Made by a program: the position numbers and the translations under genes
Shown: in pieces, positions 14,060-19,612 of the stretch
Position numbering within the stretch: the first letter of the stretch is position 1
Layout of the letters: each line of letters begins with the position of its first letter
Assembly: GCA_012798935.1 (NCBI GenBank)
Contig: JAAZMG010000186.1
Location: 1-19,612, forward strand
Source of the DNA: Tissierellia bacterium
GTDB taxonomy: Bacteria > Bacillota > Clostridia > Tissierellales > Tepidimicrobiaceae
Length of the DNA: 19,612 nt
Direction: 5' to 3'
The notes under the pieces: generated by a model
Seen by the model: only the letters and a program-made list of their open reading frames with translations
What the model was told of the DNA's origin: nothing
Database searches by the model: none

Positions 14060-15650
14060 ATCTATTCTTTGGGTTAGCCAGTTCCACTCTTACCACTATT
14101 CCCTTTATCCTTTTATTATTCAATTCTTTAACTGCTTCTTCTGCATACTCTTCTGGTACTTCTACAAAAGCAAATTTGTCATACATGTCAATCTTACCTA
14201 CAGATTTTCTTGGCAAACTAGTTTCATTTAAAATAGCTCCTACTATATGCCGTGGACTAACACCTTTCCTTTTGCCAACATTTATATATAGCCTTGTCAT
14301 AGCTGTAATACCTTTATTCCCATAGTCCACTGCATTTAACTCTGTATGACTACCTAATTTATTTTTTGTTAAATAAAACTTTAAAAGAACTGTTGCCACA
14401 TCAAAAGAACTATAATCTTCCTCTAATAAAAGATTAAGCATTTCTTCATACTTGCCTAATCCACCTTTGTCTACTTCTTCCTTTATCTTTTCTAGTAAAA
14501 TACCCGTTTGTCTTTCTTCTATTTCCTGTAATGTAGGTAAGTCCTTCCTTGCTATCTTAGTCTTTGTATATCTCTGAATATCTTTAATCCTACGAACATC
14601 TCGACCTTCTGCTAAACTGAAGGCCATTCCTTCTCTCCCTGCTCTGGCAGTTCTACCAATTCTATGAACATAATACTCTTCATCATGAGGTATATCGTAG
14701 TTAAATACTATATCTACATCATCTACATCAAGACCTCTAGCCGCCACATCGGTAGCTACAAGGATGTCAATCTTTCCAGATCTAAACTTGGACATTACCT
14801 TATCCCTCTGAGTTTGTCTTAAGTCCCCATGAAGCCCATCTGCAAAATAACCTCTTCCTTGTAATTCAATAGTTAGTTCGTCAACCTTTTTCTTAGTGTT
14901 ACAAAAAACTATAGAAAGTTTAGGATTATATATATCTATAAGCCTAGATAGAATTTCTGTCTTCATATGTCCTTTTAATTCAAAATAATATTGTTCTACT
15001 CTTGGTACTGTTAGTTCTTTGTGCACCACTTTAATTATCTTTGGATTATTTTGATATCTCTTTGCAAAATTAACAATTTCGCTAGGCATAGTTGCTGAAA
15101 AAAATACGGTCTGTCTATCTTTTGGCATAGGATTTAAAATCAGTTCTATATCATCTCTAAAACCCATATCAAACATTTCATCAGCTTCATCTAATACTAC
15201 AGTTTTTATATCCCCAAGTTTCAAAGTCCCTCTTCTAATATGATCTATTATCCTACCTGGAGTTCCAACTACTATTTGAACCCCTCTTTTCAAAGCATTT
15301 ATCTGTCTACCAATAGGTTGACCACCGTATATCGGTAAAACGAAAATGTCCTTTCTGTATTTTGCTAATGTTCTTATCTCTTCTGCCACCTGAATAGAAA
15401 GTTCTCTTGTAGGGCATAAAATTATTGCTTCAGGCGCTTTGCCCCCACCTTCATACTTTTCAATAATAGGTATTCCAAAAGCAGCTGTTTTCCCCGTCCC
15501 TGTTTGTGCTTGACCGATTATATCTAATCCTTCAAGCATAGGTGGTATTGCTTGGGATTGTATAGGAGACATTTCCTCAAAACCCATATCCTTAACTGCC
15601 TTTTGAATTTCCTCTGACAGGTTTACTTCATCAAATCTCAATTTTTTCAT
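14058..15650 (-). CDS. DEAD-box ATP-dependent RNA helicase with DbpA RNA-binding domain
   Basis: This 530-residue helicase unwinds RNA duplexes with ATP in the cytoplasm, in ribosome assembly or RNA decay. The helicase core runs to about 370, with a Q motif near 24-34, AQTGTGKT at 48-55, PTREL at 80-84, TPGR, DEAD at 154-157, SAT at 185-187, ATDVAARGLDV and HRIGRTARAGR. A C-terminal DbpA-type RNA-binding domain (about 457-528) has TRLYINVGKRKGVSPRHIVGAI and GKIDMYDKFAFVEVPEEYA. This order fits DeaD/CshA-like proteins. The ribosome binding site AAGGAAGG is rather far (14 bases) from ATG 15650, perhaps limiting translation. The gene has its own promoter (15689-15717) and terminator. Confidence 0.95.
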   Translation of the reverse strand: MKKLRFDEVNLSEEIQKAVKDMGFEEMSPIQSQAIPPMLEGLDIIGQAQTGTGKTAAFGIPIIEKYEGGGKAPEAIILCPTRELSIQVAEEIRTLAKYRKDIFVLPIYGGQPIGRQINALKRGVQIVVGTPGRIIDHIRRGTLKLGDIKTVVLDEADEMFDMGFRDDIELILNPMPKDRQTVFFSATMPSEIVNFAKRYQNNPKIIKVVHKELTVPRVEQYYFELKGHMKTEILSRLIDIYNPKLSIVFCNTKKKVDELTIELQGRGYFADGLHGDLRQTQRDKVMSKFRSGKIDILVATDVAARGLDVDDVDIVFNYDIPHDEEYYVHRIGRTARAGREGMAFSLAEGRDVRRIKDIQRYTKTKIARKDLPTLQEIEERQTGILLEKIKEEVDKGGLGKYEEMLNLLLEEDYSSFDVATVLLKFYLTKNKLGSHTELNAVDYGNKGITAMTRLYINVGKRKGVSPRHIVGAILNETSLPRKSVGKIDMYDKFAFVEVPEEYAEEAVKELNNKRIKGIVVRVELANPKNR

Positions 15651-15688
15651 TAAATTATTACATCCTTCCTTATTTATCTGACTAGTTA

Positions 15689-15717
15689 AGTATATATATA
15701 ATATGGTCTTTTAGCAA
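15689..15717 (-). promoter_or_regulatory. Sigma-A-type promoter of the DEAD-box helicase
   Basis: On the minus strand TTGCTA (15712-15717) precedes TATACT (15689-15694) with a 17-base spacer. Confidence 0.6.
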
Positions 15718-15732
15718 GGAAAATATGATTAA

Positions 15733-15776
15733 TCCTGCAATTTCTCAATATATAAAACATATTTAATGTTGCAGGA
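15733..15776. repeat. Inverted repeat in the helicase / C_GCAxxG_C_C divergent region
   Basis: Perfect 8-bp arms TCCTGCAA (15733-15740) and TTGCAGGA (15769-15776) are 28 bases apart. The right arm lies in the spacer between the -35 and -10 of the plus-strand promoter. It may be an operator pair or chance. Confidence 0.35.
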
Positions 15777-15791
15777 GTTTTATGATATAAT
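15763..15791 (+). promoter_or_regulatory. Promoter of the C_GCAxxG_C_C gene
   Basis: TTAATG (15763-15768), 17 bases, then TATAAT (15786-15791) with an extended TGA directly before the -10. Confidence 0.55.
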
Positions 15792-15825
15792 CTAATACAA
15801 GTAAACATTGATAGGAGGGATTTTT

Positions 15826-16227
15826 TTGCTTTATGAATTAATAAAAAGCGGATATGGAAATGAAGAAAATTATAATTGTACTGAGAAAATATTATATGGT
15901 GCAAATGAAGCATATAAATTAAATTTGAGTAAAGAAGCATTAAAACTATCTGCAGCCTTTGGTGGAGGAATGGGAATAGAATCCGTATGTGGCGCATTAA
16001 CTGGAGCAGTTATGGTTTTAAGTAGTAAATATGTAAAAAATATAGCCCGTGAAGACAAAAAAGTTTTCGATTTATCAAAGGAACTTTTTGAAAAATATGA
16101 AACAAAGATGGGAAGCATTAAATGTAATGAATTAAAGGCAAAATATAAAAAGGAAGATATTGGTTGTAGGGATATTATATTGGAAGCAACTAGAGTATTA
16201 GATAATATAGTAAAGGAAAACTTATAG
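15826..16227 (+). CDS. C_GCAxxG_C_C family protein (putative redox protein)
   Basis: This 133-residue soluble protein has the family pattern of spaced cysteines: Cys18 (YNCTE), Cys55 in AAFGGGMGIESVCGALTGAV, Cys100 (IKCNEL) and Cys114 (IGCRDII). The family is named after this motif, is found mainly in anaerobes and is suspected to bind metal or act in redox reactions; no reaction is established. The start is a TTG at 15826, seven bases after AGGAGG. An upstream in-frame TTG at 15808 lies before that site. It is transcribed alone, divergent from the helicase, and ends at a hairpin shared with the converging double-cubane gene. Confidence 0.87.
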   Translation: MLYELIKSGYGNEENYNCTEKILYGANEAYKLNLSKEALKLSAAFGGGMGIESVCGALTGAVMVLSSKYVKNIAREDKKVFDLSKELFEKYETKMGSIKCNELKAKYKKEDIGCRDIILEATRVLDNIVKENL

Positions 16228-16233
16228 CAATGT

Positions 16234-16274
16234 AAAGGGACAAGCTTAAGTATTTGCTTTAGGCTTATCCCTTT
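16234..16274. terminator. Terminator between converging genes
   Basis: A long stem begins AAAGGGA (16234-16240) with TCCCTTT (16268-16274) and continues with AAGC/GCTT and further pairs around TATTTGC, with one mismatch. The plus strand continues TGTTTTTT. It also lies just past the stop of the minus-strand gene. Confidence 0.8.
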
Positions 16275-16280
16275 TGTTTT

Positions 16281-17429
16281 TTATATCATTTCTAAAAATG
16301 CATTAATCCTTGTATTTATTTGTCCCACATCTAACTTTGAGTAATCTGTCTCTATTTCAAGATAAGGTTTCTCCTTTTTCTCTGTAACAAACCTTTTTAC
16401 ATTGTAAGCTTCCACATTAAATGTATGACAAGCTTGTAGTATTACTTCTATTACTCCATCTATTTTGTATTCATCCATCATTGAGTCTAATGTTTTAAAT
16501 CTTCTTGGATTTGGTGTCATAACAGAACAACTAACATTTAGGTACTTTTCAGTTAAAGCATCTATTGGATCTATGGTTTCATCTACTAAGTCCATCTTTT
16601 CCCTTGGTCCTGAGCAACATTCAAAGGCTACTACATCTGCACCTGAATCTTCTATGGTCTTAATAACCTTATCCCTTACTCCTCCCAAAGGACAACCTGT
16701 TATTAGTATTCTTGGCCTATTGGTTTTCTTTCCCTTTAATTCTTTTTCGTATTTTTCTTTTAATTCTTCAGTTCTCTCTTTGATAAATTCACATTGTTTC
16801 ATTCTATCAAATTGGAATCCTAAAGCCTCTAAAACGGTATTTATTTCATATCCACTTATAGGAGGTGGATCTAGTTTTCCAAGTTCATAAAAGTCCAATA
16901 ATATCTTTCTTTCATAATTTCTTTCCTTAATAGCCTTTCTTAACATCTCATCTGTAATTTTAACATTAAATTTTTCTTCTAGAACTTCTTTTAATCTCAA
17001 TAGTTCAGCTTTCCAATAGTCAAAAGCATGCTCCTTATCTTGACCTTGAGGTAAATGCATTATATGTGTAGGTTTTAACTCGTTTAATATTTCATACATT
17101 TTCTTTTTACCATCACAGGTAGTTTCTCCTACAAGCATATCCGAAAAATAAAAATAAGGACATTTTTCAGATATTGCAAAGCCATAACTAGACTTAATAA
17201 GGGGACATAAGTTTTTAGGTAAATGCATTTCTGCATCTGGTATAGGCTCTTCACTAGTGCCACATAGACCTATTGGTACTGCTCCTGCTGCATATATAAG
17301 TTCCATAGGTGTATATGCACAAAATATCCCTACTACGTTTATGCCCTGTTCTTTCAATGCTTTTACTTTAAGAAAACCCTCTCGCCTTGCTTCTTCATAA
17401 TCTCTAAAATTTTCCGGCAATTTTAACAT
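16281..17429 (-). CDS. Double-cubane cluster protein, 2-hydroxyacyl-CoA dehydratase family (YjiM-like)
   Basis: This 382-residue protein belongs to the HgdB/FldB-like dehydratase family. Cysteines include 37, 56 (GLCGTSEEPIP), 75 (NLCPLIKSSYGF), 90 (KCPYFYFSD) and 105 (GETTCDGKKKMYE). The second half repeats the theme with ITGCPLGG, FECCSGPR, NVSCSV and LQACHTFN. The motifs CGTSEEPIP, CPLIKSSYGF and VGETTCDGKKKM match the double-cubane proteins rather than true dehydratase subunits. The characterised relative from Carboxydothermus carries an Fe8S9 double cubane and, with its ATPase partner, reduces small molecules such as acetylene; the physiological substrate is unknown. The usual neighbouring activase gene is absent here; candidates are at 3557-4318 and 1-2622. 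GGGAGGAG precedes ATG 17429. Confidence 0.9.
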   Translation of the reverse strand: MLKLPENFRDYEEARREGFLKVKALKEQGINVVGIFCAYTPMELIYAAGAVPIGLCGTSEEPIPDAEMHLPKNLCPLIKSSYGFAISEKCPYFYFSDMLVGETTCDGKKKMYEILNELKPTHIMHLPQGQDKEHAFDYWKAELLRLKEVLEEKFNVKITDEMLRKAIKERNYERKILLDFYELGKLDPPPISGYEINTVLEALGFQFDRMKQCEFIKERTEELKEKYEKELKGKKTNRPRILITGCPLGGVRDKVIKTIEDSGADVVAFECCSGPREKMDLVDETIDPIDALTEKYLNVSCSVMTPNPRRFKTLDSMMDEYKIDGVIEVILQACHTFNVEAYNVKRFVTEKKEKPYLEIETDYSKLDVGQINTRINAFLEMI

Positions 17430-17483
17430 ATTTTACTCCTCCCTTATATCAGCATAGATGAGGTATTCATTTATATCATATAT

Positions 17484-17511
17484 ATTATATATGTTAATGT
17501 AGCTATTGCAA
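17484..17511 (-). promoter_or_regulatory. Promoter of the double-cubane gene, with palindrome over the -10
   Basis: On the minus strand TTGCAA (17506-17511), 16 bases, TATAAT (17484-17489). The -10 is embedded in a 17-base palindrome CATATATATTATATATG (17477-17493), which may be an operator or only AT-rich chance. Confidence 0.55.
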
Positions 17512-17613
17512 ATAAGGGTTTTCTATAGCTGCCTTTTAACTATAAAAAAAATTTATAATGCTATTAAAGCAAAGTTAATTTAATATATTTTAGCAAGTTA
17601 TAAAAGAGGATTT

Positions 17614-17641
17614 TTGCATTTAATCTAGAATAGTATATTAT
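17614..17641 (+). promoter_or_regulatory. Possible promoter of the M23-bactofilin pair
   Basis: TTGCAT (17614-17619), 16 bases, TATTAT (17636-17641). It is the best candidate before the peptidase gene, but both boxes are imperfect. Confidence 0.4.
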
Positions 17642-17685
17642 GGTATATGAGATTAAGTTTTTTAGAAAGAGGTTGAAATATAAAC

Positions 17686-18591
17686 ATGGAGAAAAAAAAT
17701 AATTCTAAAATTAGTATTATGATAGTCCCTCATACAGAAAAGGTTAGACGTATTTCTTTCCCAAGTTGGGTACCTAAAGCCATAATTATAGCTTTAACAG
17801 CATTATTCATGACTATAGTTATAACCGTCAAACATATTTCTTCCTCCAATACAAATTTAAAACAAGAATATGATAACAAGGTATCTGAAATTACTAATTT
17901 AGAAATTGAAAACAAAAACAAAGAAATAGAATTATCCAAATTAAAATCACAAACTAAAAATTTATACGAAAAAACAAATGAAGTTGAAGATAAGTTAAAG
18001 GAAATAGATAAACTACAAAAAAAGTTAGAAAAAATGGCTGCTATTAAAAGTCCTTCTAGAAGTGGAAATGTAAGTAGAAATATTAAACTTGAAACTCTTC
18101 AACCTGACGAAGAAATGGAAGTGTTGACAGAAGTACTAGAAGATAAAAAACTGGAATTGGAGATTTTTATCAAGGACCTTGAAGAAAGATTTGAATATTT
18201 AGAGTGTGTACCGGATTTATGGCCAGCTAAGGGTAAGCTTACTTCTGGTTTTGGCAATAGGAAAGATCCCCTCGGCTGGGGTAGTAGATTTCATCAAGGA
18301 ATTGATATAGCCAACTCATCAGGCACTAATATTTTAGCTGCTGGTAAAGGAGTAGTAGCTTTTTCAGGAAATCGGAACGGTTATGGAAAAACTATAATTG
18401 TTAATCATGGTAATGGATATAAAACTTTATACGCTCATAATCGAAAATTATTAATTCATGTGGGGGATAGAGTAGAAAAAGGACAAGTTATTGGGAAGAT
18501 GGGCAGTACCGGTAAAAGTACAGGTTGTCATCTACATTTTGAAATACATAAAAATGGAAATCCAATAAATCCACTAGAAGTCCTTAAATAA
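17686..18591 (+). CDS. Membrane-anchored M23 (LytM) peptidase with coiled coil
   Basis: This 301-residue protein has a short basic cytoplasmic N-terminus, one membrane helix (about 31-48, AIIIALTALFMTIVITV), a coiled coil (about 55-118) and a C-terminal M23 domain (about 180-299) outside the cell. Zinc and catalytic residues are present: His203 and Asp207 in HQGIDIA, His251 in YAHNRKL, and His282 and His284 in CHLHFE. It should therefore be an active peptidoglycan endopeptidase, unlike degenerate M23 scaffolds. The ribosome binding site GAGGTTG is about 12 bases from ATG 17686. A bactofilin gene follows by 24 bases; this pair is common in Firmicutes and other bacteria, where the bactofilin may position the peptidase. 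A role in cell shape or sporulation is inferred. Confidence 0.92.
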   Translation: MEKKNNSKISIMIVPHTEKVRRISFPSWVPKAIIIALTALFMTIVITVKHISSSNTNLKQEYDNKVSEITNLEIENKNKEIELSKLKSQTKNLYEKTNEVEDKLKEIDKLQKKLEKMAAIKSPSRSGNVSRNIKLETLQPDEEMEVLTEVLEDKKLELEIFIKDLEERFEYLECVPDLWPAKGKLTSGFGNRKDPLGWGSRFHQGIDIANSSGTNILAAGKGVVAFSGNRNGYGKTIIVNHGNGYKTLYAHNRKLLIHVGDRVEKGQVIGKMGSTGKSTGCHLHFEIHKNGNPINPLEVLK

Positions 18592-18615
18592 AACACTTAG
18601 GAGGTTGTTAAAAGT

Positions 18616-19011
18616 ATGTTTGGCAGGAAAATAGAAAAAACCCCAGATATTGATTCTTTAATTGGTGAAAATATAAAGATCATAGGTAAAATTGAGGGTC
18701 AAGGAAACCTCAGAATTGATGGTATTATTGAAGGAGATATAGACTATAAGGGAGACGTTATTATAGGAGAAGAAGGTAAAGTAAATGGAGATATAGTTTG
18801 TAATAATATTTCTTTGGCAGGAACCGTTAATGGTAATATCACATCAAGTGCAAAGCTAGTACTCCTTCCTACAGGAAAGCTAACTGGTGATATAGAAATT
18901 GCAAACTTTGTTGTTCATGAAAGTGCTTTTTTTGAAGGCAACTGTAAAATGTTAGATGAAAATAACAAAGTAAGAAATTTAAACTCTAAAAAAGTAGAAA
19001 AGGCAAAGTAA
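18616..19011 (+). CDS. Bactofilin (polymer-forming cytoskeletal protein)
   Basis: This 131-residue protein has the bactofilin right-handed beta-helix core (about 15-110), seen as repeated short strands with glycines: IKIIGKIEGQGNLRIDGIIEGDI, then VIIGEEGKVNGDI, NISLAGTVNGNI and LVLLPTGKLTGDI. Bactofilins polymerise without nucleotide into filaments near the membrane and recruit cell-wall enzymes. Short charged tails flank the core. AGGAGGTTG precedes ATG 18616, and the M23 peptidase gene ends 24 bases upstream, so they form an operon ended by the hairpin at 19021-19064. Confidence 0.93.
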   Translation: MFGRKIEKTPDIDSLIGENIKIIGKIEGQGNLRIDGIIEGDIDYKGDVIIGEEGKVNGDIVCNNISLAGTVNGNITSSAKLVLLPTGKLTGDIEIANFVVHESAFFEGNCKMLDENNKVRNLNSKKVEKAK

Positions 19012-19020
19012 GATTACATA

Positions 19021-19064
19021 AAAATAGGCCCAAGTCTAAATATATTTAAACTTGAGCCTATTTT
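19021..19064. terminator. Bidirectional terminator between bactofilin and ABC ATPase genes
   Basis: A long stem (AAAATAGGC with GCCTATTTT, then CAAGT/ACTTG and TAAA/TTTA around TATA, two mismatches) is followed by T runs on both strands. Confidence 0.88.
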
Positions 19065-19071
19065 TTAGCCT

Positions 19072-19612
19072 TTAACTAAAAAGAGATTTATCGCTTATAT
19101 CTTTAAATAGTCCTAATAGCTCTTCTTTAGTTAGGGAATTTTTTGTCTCCCCTGAAATATCTATTAATTTATTCCCTCTATGAAGCATTATCAATCTATT
19201 GCCATATCTAAGAGCATGGTCTACATTATGGGTTACCATAATAGTTGTTAAACCTTTCTCCTTCACTATTTTATCTGTAATCTCCATTACTATTTCACTA
19301 GTTTTAGGATCTAAGGCTGCTGTATGTTCGTCAAGAAGTAACAATTCTGGTTCTCCAAGAACAGCCATAATCAAAGCTAAAGATTGTCTTTGTCCCCCTG
19401 ATAGTTGAGATACAGGAGTGTGTAATTTATCTTCTAAACCTAGATGTAGAACTTTTAATAATTCCTTAAAATATTCTTCATCCTTTTTATCTATAAGAAA
19501 AGATAAACCAAATTTGTTTCCCTTATTTTTAGCCATGGATAAATTTTCATATATAGTCATAGATGGATTAGTACCTAAAGATGGATCTTGAAATATTCTA
19601 GATATCCTTCTA
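19072..19612 (-). CDS. ABC transporter ATP-binding protein (partial, N-terminus beyond window)
   Basis: The open frame runs to the right edge, so the visible 179 residues are the C-terminal two thirds; the ATG at 19560 is internal. In order: the Q-loop ISRIFQDPSLGTNPSMTIYENL, the signature LSGGQRQSL, Walker B LLLLDEHTAALDP with its glutamate, and the switch ITDKIVKEKGLTTIMVTHNVD with its histidine. Walker A lies outside the window. The phrases FQDPSLGT.PSMTI and LLLLDEHTAALDPKTSE are typical of the COG1101 ATPases, which are found with a substrate-binding lipoprotein and permease in presumed tryptophan/tyrosine-type uptake systems. Those partners would be off the right edge. It ends at a shared terminator with the bactofilin operon. 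Confidence 0.92.
   Translation of the reverse strand, partial: RRISRIFQDPSLGTNPSMTIYENLSMAKNKGNKFGLSFLIDKKDEEYFKELLKVLHLGLEDKLHTPVSQLSGGQRQSLALIMAVLGEPELLLLDEHTAALDPKTSEIVMEITDKIVKEKGLTTIMVTHNVDHALRYGNRLIMLHRGNKLIDISGETKNSLTKEELLGLFKDISDKSLFS

Noticed and set aside
15686..15997. 103-codon minus-strand frame across the helicase / C_GCAxxG_C_C divergent region
   Set aside because: It overlaps two promoters and the C_GCAxxG_C_C gene, has no ribosome binding site and is of low complexity.

Overview
This is AT-rich DNA, roughly one third G+C by eye, densely packed with genes that carry strong AGGAGG-type ribosome binding sites. It comes from a low-GC Gram-positive chromosome. The content suggests an anaerobic, spore-forming, probably amino-acid-fermenting member of the Clostridia: 2-hydroxyacyl-CoA dehydratase-type activases and a double-cubane cluster protein, FNR-type oxygen/redox regulators, a ferredoxin-tailed permease, a C_GCAxxG_C_C protein, and LysM proteins behind promoters that look like sporulation sigma-K sites. 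A finer placement (for example Tissierellales or relatives) is only a guess.

Layout. 1-4318 (minus): the 874-residue N-terminal part of a large two-domain acyl-CoA dehydratase activase that runs off the left edge, an isochorismatase-family hydrolase, and a short stand-alone activase. 4513-5906 (minus): two paralogous LysM proteins with three and four repeats and near-identical promoters. 6024-8033: a split permease whose second half carries a 4Fe-4S ferredoxin tail, divergent from a Crp/Fnr regulator across a perfect 24-bp palindrome. 8167-10953 (minus): an EamA/DMT exporter, then homoserine dehydrogenase downstream of its usual partner, the ACT-domain protein PheB. 11113-13920 (minus): a heavy-metal operon made of a small CxxC metal-binding protein, a metal P-type ATPase and an FNR-like regulator. 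The ATPase is broken by three in-frame TAA codons and one frameshift, while both neighbours are intact. 14058-15650 (minus): a DEAD-box RNA helicase with a DbpA-type RNA-binding domain. 15826-16227 (plus): a C_GCAxxG_C_C protein. 16281-17429 (minus): a double-cubane cluster protein of the 2-hydroxyacyl-CoA dehydratase family. 17686-19011 (plus): a membrane-anchored M23 peptidase followed by a bactofilin. 19072-19612 (minus): the C-terminal part of an ABC ATPase.

How the parts fit. Three genes (1-2622, 3557-4318, 16281-17429) belong to the ATP-driven low-potential electron-transfer family, but they are scattered rather than forming one operon. The metal operon has a coherent regulatory design: an FNR-like protein with four cysteines and an E..SR recognition helix, and an FNR-type box that falls at about -41.5 of the inferred start. 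The structural ATPase gene nevertheless looks dead. Most genes end at clear rho-independent terminators, several of which serve converging genes.

No CRISPR array, tRNA, rRNA, insertion sequence or phage gene was seen. I do not see a wholly new system. The most interesting points are the decayed ATPase inside an otherwise intact FNR-controlled operon, the ferredoxin-permease with its palindromic operator, the LysM pair with sigma-K-like promoters and shuffled repeats, and the scattered activase/double-cubane parts.
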